Assembly: GCF_002286735.1 (NCBI RefSeq)
Contig: NZ_NRTA01000033.1
Coordinates: 1-49,225, forward strand
Length of the DNA: 49,225 nt
Direction: 5' to 3'
From: Leptolyngbya sp. BC1307
GTDB lineage: Bacteria; Cyanobacteriota; Cyanobacteriia; Phormidesmidales; Phormidesmidaceae
Below the pieces are notes generated by a model. It worked only from the letters and a program-made list of their open reading frames with translations, made no database searches and had not been told where the DNA came from. The position numbers and the translations under genes were made by a program. Positions within the stretch are counted from its first letter, which is position 1; each line of letters begins with the position of its first letter. Shown piece after piece: positions 1 to 8,087 of the stretch.

Positions 1-145
1 TCGGAATAACCAGGAATTCTTAAGACAAACACCCATTGAAGCGCTAAGTCTTAGGAAGCTCCGTCTGTACCCGCAGGGTCAGAGGGAGAGACTTCACACC
101 AGTGAGATCGCTACACAAGTATTAGAGTCGGGTTCAACCAAACAT

Positions 146-691
146 ATGGAAGTTTTGCAAGGTCGCTATCTCAAACCGATTGAGTCGGGTAAAGGCAAGC
201 TCAGGGGGGTGCAGCTAGAGACTGATGGAGGGGTGCAAACCGTGTATCTGCCGAAGTCGCTGCGAGCGATCGCCCAACAAGAGCTAATACCAGGCGAACC
301 CGTCCGAATCTGGGCAGATCTAGACGGCAAATCCAAAAAGCAAAAGCTGCTAGCGCGACAGCTGATTCCCCTGACGCCCCGATCTACCGTTCTTGCCGAA
401 CGCCCTGATCGCTCTAAAAGAGCTGACCAGACAAAAGCAAAACAAACTGCCAAAGCCCCGCTAACGGTGCAGCTCTGTCAAAAAAAGAACTGCTGTCAGC
501 GCGGCGGCGATGATCTCTGGCAAGACTTTGAAAAGCGCAGTGCTGACCAGCAAAGCTTTAAACTAGAGGCCATCGGTTGCTTAGGCGGCTGCAAACGAGG
601 GCCTAACATTCGGCTGCTGCCAGATAACGTTAAGTATCGTCACGTTCAGCCAGAAGATATTAACGAAATTTTGCAGCGTCACGGCGCATAG
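146..691 (+). CDS. (2Fe-2S) ferredoxin domain-containing protein
   Basis: The 181-residue protein has two parts. Residues 1-76 form a basic, beta-rich segment that may be a small OB-like or barrel domain. Residues about 105-181 resemble a thioredoxin-like [2Fe-2S] ferredoxin, with cysteines in CQKKNCC and in CLGGCKRGPN as the likely cluster ligands. Proteins of this two-part kind are common in cyanobacteria, but their redox partner is not known to me. A lysine/arginine-rich linker joins the two parts. The ATG start has no clear Shine-Dalgarno sequence. The gene stands alone ahead of the secretion cassette. The ferredoxin-like assignment is fairly secure; the physiological role is open. Confidence 0.8.
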   Translation: MEVLQGRYLKPIESGKGKLRGVQLETDGGVQTVYLPKSLRAIAQQELIPGEPVRIWADLDGKSKKQKLLARQLIPLTPRSTVLAERPDRSKRADQTKAKQTAKAPLTVQLCQKKNCCQRGGDDLWQDFEKRSADQQSFKLEAIGCLGGCKRGPNIRLLPDNVKYRHVQPEDINEILQRHGA

Positions 692-744
692 CGCTCTAGA
701 GCCTTACCTTTGTCTTAACCGGTTCATAATCTTACTGTCCCAAT

Positions 745-786
745 AGCTTCATACACTAAGTGAGCTTTACGCGCCTTAGTGAAGCT
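745..786. terminator. Bulged stem-loop after the ferredoxin-like gene
   Basis: AGCTTCA(TACA)CTAAG at 745-760 can pair with CTTAGTGAAGCT at 775-786, giving 12 base pairs with a 4-nt bulge and a 14-nt loop. It lies 54 bases after the stop codon at 691. There is no long T-run, so it may be a weak terminator or a processing hairpin rather than a canonical intrinsic terminator. Confidence 0.35.
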
Positions 787-922
787 TTCATGCGGATAGG
801 CGTTCGTAGAGCTGTATATCTAATAGGGTTATGTAACTACATATTTTGATAGATGCCAGGGACGATTGGGCTTACTAAGTGAGATTACCAAGCAGTGGCT
901 TTTTACATCAAAAATCAGGGGT

Positions 923-1696
923 ATGGCGACGGTTCTTCAGATTGGTCAGATGGGGCTAGATGGCCCTGCACTCATTGCTAAGCTCAGGCAGTATCAGCTG
1001 ATGCCTAAGCTGGTGCAGGAGATGGTAATTGACGAGGCGATCGCCCCCATTGAATGCGAGGCGCAGATAGCGCTACAGGCTTTTTGTGCCAAGCGCGGCC
1101 TATTTTCTACCGAGCAGCAGCAAGCCTGGTGTGACCAGCAGCAGCAAACCCCCGAGCAGATGACGCTGGCCGCCATCAGAGAATGTAAGCTGCTGAAGTT
1201 CCAGGAAGAAACCTGGGGCGAGCAAATAGAGTCTTACTTTTTGCAGCGCAAAGCCCATCTCGATCAGGTGCGCTACTCGCTGATTCGCACGAAAGATGCG
1301 AGCCTGGCTCAAGAAATCTATTTTCGTATTAATGACGACGGCGCGGCCTTTTCTGAGCTGGCCAGCCAATATTCTGAGGGGCAGGAGGCCAAAACCGGCG
1401 GTCTGATTGGCCCCGTAGAGCTAAATGTGCCGCACCCGATTTTAGCGAGGATGCTGATGATCAGTCAGCCCGGTCAGCTTTGGGCCCCGACGCAAATTGG
1501 CGAGTGGCTGGTGATTACCCGGCACGAGCAGCTGCTTCCGGCCCAATTTGACCCGGCGATGCGCCAGCGGCTGCTGAACGAGCGGTTTCAGGCATGGCTT
1601 CAGCAGCAACTGCAAGACACCGCCGTAATCGAGCCTGAGCCCACTGCATCTGGCACCCCGACGCTGGCAGGTGAAGAACTAACCGCTCACAGCTGA
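923..1696 (+). CDS. Parvulin-type peptidylprolyl isomerase (PpiC-like)
   Basis: A SurA/PpiC-like protein. Its N-terminal helical part (residues about 1-120) precedes a parvulin rotamase domain, visible in the stretch with FSELASQYSEG and TGGLIGPVEL. The family catalyses cis-trans isomerisation of peptidyl-proline bonds. No signal peptide is evident. I take the ATG at 923, which begins MATVLQIG as expected for cyanobacterial relatives; a TTG at 866 would add 19 residues. The gene lies 95 bases upstream of an ABC exporter and its HlyD partner in the same direction. A role in folding secreted substrates, or in assembling the exporter, is an inference from this position. The C-terminal tail is rich in Pro, Thr and Glu and looks disordered. 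Confidence 0.8.
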   Translation: MATVLQIGQMGLDGPALIAKLRQYQLMPKLVQEMVIDEAIAPIECEAQIALQAFCAKRGLFSTEQQQAWCDQQQQTPEQMTLAAIRECKLLKFQEETWGEQIESYFLQRKAHLDQVRYSLIRTKDASLAQEIYFRINDDGAAFSELASQYSEGQEAKTGGLIGPVELNVPHPILARMLMISQPGQLWAPTQIGEWLVITRHEQLLPAQFDPAMRQRLLNERFQAWLQQQLQDTAVIEPEPTASGTPTLAGEELTAHS

Positions 1697-1791
1697 ATGC
1701 TGTCTACAGTTGACTGCCTACTGGCGACTGTTCCCTCACTGCCTGCTCTAACCACCGCCTTGAGCGTCCCGTGCTGCTCCCCTAGTTCGCT

Positions 1792-4700
1792 ATGACCTAC
1801 ACCAAAGTCTCACTTGAACAAAGCCTGGGGGCGACTTTCCCCTTTGACCACCTGCCAGTAGCGGCCCTGGAGGCGATCGCCAGTAGCGGTCAAATGCTTC
1901 GGTATCGCATCGGTCAGCCGATCATGCGCCAAGAGCTAATGCCGCATCAACTGGTGGTCATTTTAGAAGGGCAGGGCAGACTACTGGGCGCTGACCCTTA
2001 CCAAAAGACGCCGATGACGCTGGCGCTATTGCAGCCGGGCGCGGCCTTAGGCTTGGCCGGACTGGTGCGAGGCGTGCCCTGCGAGCAGGCGATCGCCTCT
2101 TCAGAAGTGATCGCGGTGGCCGTGCCGATCACCACCATTCGGCAGCTGATGGGCGAGCACAAGAAATTTTCTGAGGCGATCGCCAGTCGCTGCTATTTGG
2201 CAGAAGTGTTTGATCTGGTGGCTCAGTACTTTAAGACGCAGGCTCGCAGCGTTGGCGACCTGGCTAAAACTGCCCAGCGGCTGCAGACAGAGGCGATCAC
2301 CGCTACCGTCAGCGCCGGGCCGATCAAGCTCACTGACCCCAACCCCCATCATCTGTGGTTCATTAGCTCTGAGACGATATCCAGCCATGCTGCCGGTAGC
2401 TGGCTTCTGCCTGAGATGCTAGATGGCCGCGTTACCTGCCAGCGCAATACCCGGCTCGTGGGTATTGACATGCGTCAGTTGGCTACTCAGCGGACAGAGT
2501 CGGATGGGGGAGCGATCGCGCTAGCCTCATCCACCGATCTTACAAAGGCCGATCTGACACAGACAGAGTCTACTGACGGTCAAAATGGCCATGCGCCGAT
2601 TCCCCCCAGGCATAGCCGCCCGATTAACGACAGCGGTATGCCGGTCCCCCAAGATCCTATTCCCTATGCGCCCGAGCTTTCCTACGGCTCCAACCTGATT
2701 GAGGCCGGTTCAGCCCGGGCCAGGGCGATCAAGTACCCGGTGCTGCGCGGTCGCGGCGAAGTGGGTTCAGCCCTGGCCTGCTTTGCCATGATGGCGCAGC
2801 ACTTAGGCATGCCTTTTAAGCGCGATGTGGTGCAGCGGGTGTTGTCCAACCAGAGCGAGCGATTGGGTCACCTGTCGCTGACGGCCTGCGGCGCAGTGGC
2901 CGACTTGGTGGGGTTAAAGCCGCAGCTTGCCAAAGTACCGGCAAGTGCCGTCGCTCGCCTGCCCAAACTAGCCCTGATCAAATGGCGAGACGGCTTTGCC
3001 GTGATCTACGAAACCTCCGAACGGGAATACGTTATCGGCGTACCCGCTGACAACAAGATTGTGCGCCACTCGCCGCAAGCCTTCGCCGAGATTTGGGGGC
3101 CAGAAGGGGAAATTTTACTGGTCGAAACCACTGAGCAAACGCCGCAGCAAAAGTTTGGGCTGGGCTGGTTTATCCCCTCACTAAAGCGCTATCGAGGCGT
3201 GCTGACAACAGTGCTAGTAGCCTCGTTGTTTGTGCAGGTATTTGGTCTGGCCAATCCGCTAATGGTGCAGGTAATCATCGACAAGGTGATTTTGCAAAAT
3301 AGTACCGATACTTTGCAGGTGCTGGGCATTCTGCTAGTCGTCGTCGCCATCTTTGAGGCGATTCTCACCAGTTTGCGCACCTACCTATTTGTCGATACCA
3401 CCAACCGGATTGACATGGCCCTCGGGGCCGAAATTATTGACCATTTGTTGCGGCTGCCACTGCGCTACTTTGACCGTCGCCCGGTGGGTGAGCTTTCTAG
3501 CCGGGTGAACGAACTTGAAAATATTCGTCAGTTTTTGACCGGTACCGCTCTGACGGTGGTGCTCGATGCGCTGTTTTCGGTGGTTTACATCCTGGTGATG
3601 TTTATCTACAGCGTGAAGCTAACCTTTGTCGCGCTGGCAACCATTCCGCTGTTTATGATTCTCACCTTTTTTGTCTCGCCGATTGTGCGCCGTCAGCTGC
3701 GGACTAAGGCTGAGCGCAATGCCGAGACCCAGTCTTTTTTGGTGGAAGCGCTCTCGGGTGTGCAGACGGTAAAAGCTCAAAATATGGAGCTAAAAACCCG
3801 CTGGAAATGGCAGGAAAAGTACGCTCGCTACGTCAGCGACGGTTTTAAAACCGTGCAGACTTCTACCACTGCCGGATCGGCCAGCGGCTTTCTCAATAAG
3901 CTATCGGGGCTTTTGGTGCTGTGGGTTGGGGCGACGCTGGTATTAGATGGAACGCTGACCTTGGGCGGCCTGATTGCCTTTCGCATTATCTCTGGCTACG
4001 TGACTCAGCCTTTGCTCCGCCTGACTCAGCTCTGGCAAAACTTTCAGGAGACGGCCCTATCGCTAGAGCGGCTGAGCGATATTATTGACTATCCTCAGGA
4101 GCAGGCCCCGGAAGATCGCGCTCAGATCCCGATGCCTGAGATTAGAGGCAATGTGCGCTACGAAAATCTTTCTTTTCGGTTTTCGCCTTCTGGCCCCCTG
4201 CAGCTAGTCAATGTCAACCTGGAATTTGCAGCGGGCGAATTTATCGGCATTGTCGGGCAGAGCGGCTCGGGTAAAAGTACGCTGATGAAGCTGCTGCCGC
4301 GCCTTTACAACGCCGAGTCGGGGCGAATTTTGATCGACAGTTACGACATCAGCAAAGTGGAGCTATATTCGCTGCGTCAGCAGGTGGGCATTGTGCCGCA
4401 AGATAGCTTGCTCTTCGAGGGCAGCATTCAAGAAAATATTGCCCTGACCAATCCGCAGGCCGATACTGACAGCATTGTCACAGCTGCAAAAATTGCCGGG
4501 GCTCATGACTTTATTATGGATCTGCCCAGTGGCTACAATTCCCGAGTGGGCGAACGGGGGGCTTCGCTCTCGGGCGGACAGCGGCAGCGAATTGCGATCG
4601 CCCGCACCGTCTTACAAAATCCTCGGCTGCTAATCTTAGACGAAGCCACCAGTGCCCTTGACTACGATACCGAAGCTCAGGTTTGCCGTAACCTGAAGCA

Positions 4701-4875
4701 GTGGGCCAATGGCCGCACCGTATTTTTTATTACGCACCGTCTGAGCACCATTCGCCAGTCCGACCGGATCTTGGTGATGGAAAAAGGAGCCGTCGTTGAG
4801 CTAGGCACACATGCTGAGCTGATGGCGCTCAAGGGTCGCTACTACTGCCTATCTGAGCAGAAGGGAGAGAACTAA
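1792..4875 (+). CDS. Type I secretion ABC transporter (cNMP-binding + C39-like + ABC)
   Basis: A 1027-residue HlyB-like exporter. Order of parts: a cyclic-nucleotide-binding-like domain (about 20-150), a linker, a C39-peptidase-like domain (about 310-440), a six-helix membrane domain (about 460-740) and a nucleotide-binding domain (about 790-1020). The ABC motifs are complete: Walker A GQSGSGKST near residue 824, signature LSGGQRQR near 926, Walker B LLILDEA near 946 and the H-loop ITHRLS. The C39 domain looks non-catalytic, because GSALACFAMM aligns with the usual DCGPACLAM and has Ser in place of the catalytic Cys. Such C39-like domains dock substrates instead of cutting leaders. The architecture matches cyanobacterial HlyB/HetC-type exporters. 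The HlyD gene follows after 2 bases, so the two are surely co-transcribed. The exported substrate is not identifiable here. Confidence 0.9.
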   Translation: MTYTKVSLEQSLGATFPFDHLPVAALEAIASSGQMLRYRIGQPIMRQELMPHQLVVILEGQGRLLGADPYQKTPMTLALLQPGAALGLAGLVRGVPCEQAIASSEVIAVAVPITTIRQLMGEHKKFSEAIASRCYLAEVFDLVAQYFKTQARSVGDLAKTAQRLQTEAITATVSAGPIKLTDPNPHHLWFISSETISSHAAGSWLLPEMLDGRVTCQRNTRLVGIDMRQLATQRTESDGGAIALASSTDLTKADLTQTESTDGQNGHAPIPPRHSRPINDSGMPVPQDPIPYAPELSYGSNLIEAGSARARAIKYPVLRGRGEVGSALACFAMMAQHLGMPFKRDVVQRVLSNQSERLGHLSLTACGAVADLVGLKPQLAKVPASAVARLPKLALIKWRDGFAVIYETSEREYVIGVPADNKIVRHSPQAFAEIWGPEGEILLVETTEQTPQQKFGLGWFIPSLKRYRGVLTTVLVASLFVQVFGLANPLMVQVIIDKVILQNSTDTLQVLGILLVVVAIFEAILTSLRTYLFVDTTNRIDMALGAEIIDHLLRLPLRYFDRRPVGELSSRVNELENIRQFLTGTALTVVLDALFSVVYILVMFIYSVKLTFVALATIPLFMILTFFVSPIVRRQLRTKAERNAETQSFLVEALSGVQTVKAQNMELKTRWKWQEKYARYVSDGFKTVQTSTTAGSASGFLNKLSGLLVLWVGATLVLDGTLTLGGLIAFRIISGYVTQPLLRLTQLWQNFQETALSLERLSDIIDYPQEQAPEDRAQIPMPEIRGNVRYENLSFRFSPSGPLQLVNVNLEFAAGEFIGIVGQSGSGKSTLMKLLPRLYNAESGRILIDSYDISKVELYSLRQQVGIVPQDSLLFEGSIQENIALTNPQADTDSIVTAAKIAGAHDFIMDLPSGYNSRVGERGASLSGGQRQRIAIARTVLQNPRLLILDEATSALDYDTEAQVCRNLKQWANGRTVFFITHRLSTIRQSDRILVMEKGAVVELGTHAELMALKGRYYCLSEQKGEN

Positions 4876-4877
4876 CG

Positions 4878-6443
4878 ATGACCAGCACTTCTGACCAGCC
4901 TCAGGCTGTCAACGTATCTAGTAATGGCAATGGCAATGGCAGCAAGGCCCTAGTCAACGGCAGCGGCGCAGGGTTGCCCCCCAATGACAACCCGCCGCAG
5001 TTTGACGCTTACATACCGCAGTCATTCGATAAGCCGGTGATCTTAAGGCAGTCGCCGCGCTGGTCGAAGGCGATTGTCTGGGCGATTATGGGCGTAACCT
5101 CAGCCTCAGTGCTGTGGGCCTGCTTAGCTAAAGTCGATGAAGCAATTACCGCTCAGGGCAAGCTCGAACCCGAAGGCGTTGTACAGGTGGTGCAGGCCCC
5201 TGTGGGCGGCGTAGTAGAAGAGATTTTGGTCGAAGAAGGCGAACAGGTAGAGAAAGGTCAGGTAGTTGCCACTCTGGATGAAACCACGACTGCCGCGCAG
5301 CTCAAGTCCAGTGAGGAAATTGCCGAACGGCTGCGGGCCGAAAGTGCCTACTACCGGGCTCAACTCAATGGCTCAGTAGATGCAGTTGCCCCAGAAGGGG
5401 TGTCTACTGACTTGATTCAGCGAGGACGCGATCGCGCCGAACTCGTCGCCAGCAACCGCCTGTACCGGGCCCAAATGGACGGCGGTACAGCGGGCCTTAA
5501 CCCCGAACAGCTAGACCGATTAGAAACCTCTCAGTCTCGGCTAAATTCGCAGCAGCAGATCAACCGCCTGCAAACTGATCAGTTCCGTGAGCAGATCGGC
5601 CAGACCCGCGTGCAGCTCAGCAATGCCAGGAGCGATCTGGCGACCAATCAGGAGATCTTATCCCGGCTAAAGGTGCTCAATGAGCAAGGCGCTGTCGCCG
5701 AACTCTCTTACCTCCAGCAAGAGCAAGAGGTGAATAATAAGCGGACAGAGGTAAATACCCTACAGCAAGAAATTGACCGACTGAGCTTTCAAATCTCTCA
5801 GGCGGAGCAGGAGGTCTCTCGCACCTCTTTTGAATCTCGCGAGAGCCTGCAAGACCGCATTTCAGTCAACGATCAGCGCATTGCCGAGATTGACAGTCAG
5901 CTCACCCAGCGAATTTTAGAAAACGACCAACAGCTCTCAGAGCTCGACGGCCAGCTTGCCGAACTCAATCAAAGCATTAAGTACCAGGAATTGACTGCGC
6001 CTGTGAGCGGCACTGTTTTCAATCTCAAGGCCAACCGAGCGGGCTATGTCGCCAACTCTACCGAGCCGATGATGGAAATCGTCCCTCAAGATGCGCTGGT
6101 GGCCCGCATATTCATCCCTAACAAAGACATTGGCTTTGTAGAAGTCGGCCAAAAAGTAGACGTACGAATTGATGCCTTTTCGTATAGCGAGTTTGGCGAT
6201 ATGGAGGGCACTCTGACGCGCATCGGTACTGACGCGCTCCCGCCGGATGAAGTCTTTCAGTACTACCGTTTTCCTGCGGAAGTAACGCTAGACGCACAGC
6301 AGTTTGTCGCCAATGGCAATGCCCTTAGCCTGCGCTCAGGCATGTCTCTCAATGCCAATATCAAACTGCGTAAGCGCCGGGTGATCACCTTCTTTACCGA
6401 TCTGTTTGTTCGCAAGGTTGACTCTGTCAAGTCTGGCAGCTAA
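4878..6443 (+). CDS. HlyD-family periplasmic adaptor subunit
   Basis: The 521-residue membrane fusion protein bridges the inner-membrane ABC exporter and an outer-membrane TolC-like channel. After a disordered Asn/Gly-rich N-terminus, one transmembrane helix lies at about residues 56-76. A biotinyl-lipoyl half follows (VVQAPVGGVVEEILVEEGE), then a long coiled coil at about 130-340 rich in Gln, Glu and Arg. The second lipoyl half (LTAPVSGTVFNLKA) and a beta-barrel domain close the protein. It starts 2 bases after the exporter stop codon, which fixes the operon. No TolC gene is in the window, so the channel must be encoded elsewhere. Confidence 0.92.
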   Translation: MTSTSDQPQAVNVSSNGNGNGSKALVNGSGAGLPPNDNPPQFDAYIPQSFDKPVILRQSPRWSKAIVWAIMGVTSASVLWACLAKVDEAITAQGKLEPEGVVQVVQAPVGGVVEEILVEEGEQVEKGQVVATLDETTTAAQLKSSEEIAERLRAESAYYRAQLNGSVDAVAPEGVSTDLIQRGRDRAELVASNRLYRAQMDGGTAGLNPEQLDRLETSQSRLNSQQQINRLQTDQFREQIGQTRVQLSNARSDLATNQEILSRLKVLNEQGAVAELSYLQQEQEVNNKRTEVNTLQQEIDRLSFQISQAEQEVSRTSFESRESLQDRISVNDQRIAEIDSQLTQRILENDQQLSELDGQLAELNQSIKYQELTAPVSGTVFNLKANRAGYVANSTEPMMEIVPQDALVARIFIPNKDIGFVEVGQKVDVRIDAFSYSEFGDMEGTLTRIGTDALPPDEVFQYYRFPAEVTLDAQQFVANGNALSLRSGMSLNANIKLRKRRVITFFTDLFVRKVDSVKSGS

Positions 6444-6515
6444 CACCCCTCTAGAGAAAGAGACTACAAATGCTCACCTCTAACCTGAGGCAGAGATTGG
6501 CGTCAAAAGTTGAAT

Positions 6516-6538
6516 TTTTGCATTGTTTTTATGCAAAA
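6516..6538. promoter_or_regulatory. Inverted repeat TTTTGCAT-N7-ATGCAAAA
   Basis: A perfect 8-bp inverted repeat with a T-rich 7-nt loop lies 72 bases after the hlyD-like stop codon and 100 bases before the next small ORF. It could end the secretion operon transcript or be a protein-binding palindrome for the small gene downstream. The sequence alone does not decide. Confidence 0.3.
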
Positions 6539-6637
6539 GCTACATACTTTTTGATGTCTTCATTGCGAAAGGTAAAGGTTGCTACAAATGTCGGTCAGCA
6601 TAGTTGAGATCCTATAAAGGTAGTTTTTACCTGGCTT

Positions 6638-6802
6638 ATGAATAGGCTTATGAATAACTTAGCGCCGCTTATTTTGCCTGCTGTTTTAGGATTATTGGCC
6701 GGTATGGGCCAGGGTGTGGTTACTTACCTAGCAGGTTTACCCGTGCCGCTAGTTGATCAGCTCTCGCAGCCTTTTGAGTCTAATCAGACGCTCAGAGATT
6801 AG
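6638..6802 (+). CDS. Small hydrophobic membrane protein (54 aa)
   Basis: A 54-codon open frame starts with ATG at 6638; a second in-frame ATG at 6650 is an alternative start. The product begins MNRLMNNLAPLILPAVLGLL and carries one apolar helix at about residues 8-33, followed by a polar tail. The composition, the helix-forming stretch and the Pro-bounded turn look protein-like rather than random. I think similar short proteins occur in other cyanobacteria but cannot confirm this here. It sits between the secretion operon and another small membrane protein gene. Function unknown. Confidence 0.5.
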   Translation: MNRLMNNLAPLILPAVLGLLAGMGQGVVTYLAGLPVPLVDQLSQPFESNQTLRD

Positions 6803-6829
6803 TTTGGTACGTTACTGGGTGTGCCAAAA

Positions 6830-6869
6830 CTGTATACGCAAATACAAAATAATTGTAAACAGTATACAG
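6830..6869. promoter_or_regulatory. Paired GTATAC palindromes (candidate operator)
   Basis: CTGTATAC at 6830-6837 and GTATACAG at 6862-6869 form a perfect 8-bp inverted repeat 24 nt apart. Each half contains the palindrome GTATAC, and the palindrome centres are 30 bp apart, close to three helical turns. The element lies 59 bases before the start of the 70-residue ORF at 6928, where an operator would be expected. The regulator is unknown. Confidence 0.4.
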
Positions 6870-6927
6870 CGATACTAAAAAAAGTGAGATCATAGGGAGT
6901 GAAGGCATTACTACAGGCTAAACTCCC

Positions 6928-7140
6928 ATGCGCTACAACCAGTTAAACCACGCTTCTACTGCTGACCGGGCGGTTGCCGGCATCTTTGTGGCAGGCGTAA
7001 CGTTCGTTTTAGGCTACACCATTGTCCGCACTGCTTTAGGGCCAGTGCAGCAGAGCACGTCAGTTGACACTACGACTGATGCAGAAATTGTGATTCCGCA
7101 CGAAGCTACGCTGTGGGCTGATTTTGCTAAGAGCTACTAA
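6928..7140 (+). CDS. Hypothetical single-pass membrane protein (70 aa)
   Basis: The 70-residue product has a short polar N-terminus, one apolar segment at about residues 15-34 (VAGIFVAGVTFVLGYTIV) and a Thr/Asp-rich tail. Nothing catalytic can be seen. The upstream region holds a paired GTATAC element and a purine-rich stretch (CATAGGGAGTGAAGG) that could act as a ribosome-binding region, although it is rather far from the ATG. A stem-loop terminator follows the stop codon directly. The framing by an operator-like element and a terminator suggests a real, independently transcribed small gene. Function unknown. Confidence 0.55.
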   Translation: MRYNQLNHASTADRAVAGIFVAGVTFVLGYTIVRTALGPVQQSTSVDTTTDAEIVIPHEATLWADFAKSY

Positions 7141-7142
7141 AC

Positions 7143-7172
7143 ACTGCTCTCCCAATTTTCAGATAGAGCAGT
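7143..7172. terminator. Stem-loop terminator between converging genes
   Basis: ACTGCTCT at 7143-7150 pairs perfectly with AGAGCAGT at 7165-7172 across a 14-nt loop, and is followed by ATCTTTTA. It lies 2 bases after the stop of the 70-residue gene and 18 bases before the end of the converging glycosylase gene, so it can serve both. Confidence 0.6.
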
Positions 7173-7190
7173 ATCTTTTACGGGCAAAAG

Positions 7191-7820
7191 CTACTGCTTT
7201 GCTTTAGCTGCTTTCTTTGAGATAGCTGGAGACGCTGTGAGATACCAGCGCCAGCAGATATCAGCCCCTTTGGTAAGGCCAATGCGGGTGGTCTGAGTGA
7301 TAGCAGCGGGGTCGGCGGCGAGGTGCTGAGCGACTGCGGGCGATCGCGCTTCTACCCACAGCCCCGAATTTGGGTGGATCTGCGTGCCTCGCCAAGATTC
7401 ATCTAGCTGTAGTGTGCGGCACAGCTTACCTGGCCCGGCGCATACTCTAGAGAGCTTTTCTTTGGCTGGGTCTATCCAGCTCGGGCGCTGTTCTAAATCA
7501 ATTGCTCTAATTAAAATAGTGCTGGCAAAGTCATCGCGATCAGTGACGATGTTGAAGCAGTGATACTGCCGGTAGATCCGATAGATATAGGCGATTCCGG
7601 CTGGCCCAAAGACGACTTCATTTCGCTTTGTTTTTTCCTGATAGGCATACATGGCCGGGTCGCCCGCTTCGTAGGCTTCGGTTTCTACAATGTGGCCGCG
7701 TACCGTCTCGCCGTTAATGTCTCGAACCAGAACGCAGCCGATCAAGTCTACGGCGACTTGCGGTGAAGGGCGGTTGAACCAGTCGGCTGTTAGCGGACGA
7801 GGGGCTGTAGAGTGAGGCAT
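7191..7820 (-). CDS. DNA-3-methyladenine glycosylase (AAG/MPG family)
   Basis: A base-excision repair enzyme that removes alkylated purines such as 3-methyladenine. Family features are clear: the PSPQVAVDLIGCVLVR strand, HIVETEAYEAGDPAMYAYQ with the catalytic Glu, FGPAGIAYIYRIYRQYHCFN, LIRAIDLE, and the GPGKLCRTLQ stretch. The frame stays open to 7913, but I choose the ATG at 7820 (product MPHSTAPRPLTADWF, 209 residues). AATAGGAGAA directly precedes this codon and the length then fits the family. It is transcribed alone, converging on the small-protein gene. DNA repair is its only apparent role. Confidence 0.9.
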   Translation of the reverse strand: MPHSTAPRPLTADWFNRPSPQVAVDLIGCVLVRDINGETVRGHIVETEAYEAGDPAMYAYQEKTKRNEVVFGPAGIAYIYRIYRQYHCFNIVTDRDDFASTILIRAIDLEQRPSWIDPAKEKLSRVCAGPGKLCRTLQLDESWRGTQIHPNSGLWVEARSPAVAQHLAADPAAITQTTRIGLTKGADICWRWYLTASPAISKKAAKAKQ

Positions 7821-8052
7821 TTCTCCTATTAGCTTGACTGCCTGTGAAAATACGCTTATCTTCCTATCTTCTATGGTAGCGATCGCGCTTTCATACCATT
7901 CATGAAGAACCACGTCTAAATCTTCCCAGCCATCAGAGGCGATCGCTGCACTACTGGTATGCCTCAGAGTCTATGGACGTTTTTAGAGAGTAAATTCCGC
8001 ACCAAAAGATTCAAGAAAATGACAGGAGAAAAATTGAAATTTGCAAACAAAT

Positions 8053-8070
8053 AGGAGTTACGCATTGACA
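8053..8070 (+). repeat. Left terminal inverted repeat of the IS
   Basis: AGGAGTTACGCATTGACA. It equals the reverse complement of the right end except at position 5 (G here, C there). Confidence 0.88.
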
Positions 8071-8087
8071 AATACAGTGTGACAATG

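Noticed and set aside
1-145. tRNA-like GGTTCAA stretch near 131
   Set aside because: No cloverleaf with acceptor and anticodon arms can be formed around it.
7959-8054. 31-residue ORF running into the IS left end
   Set aside because: Its stop codon would exist even without the IS, it has no ribosome-binding site and its composition looks random, so it is not treated as a gene cut by the IS.
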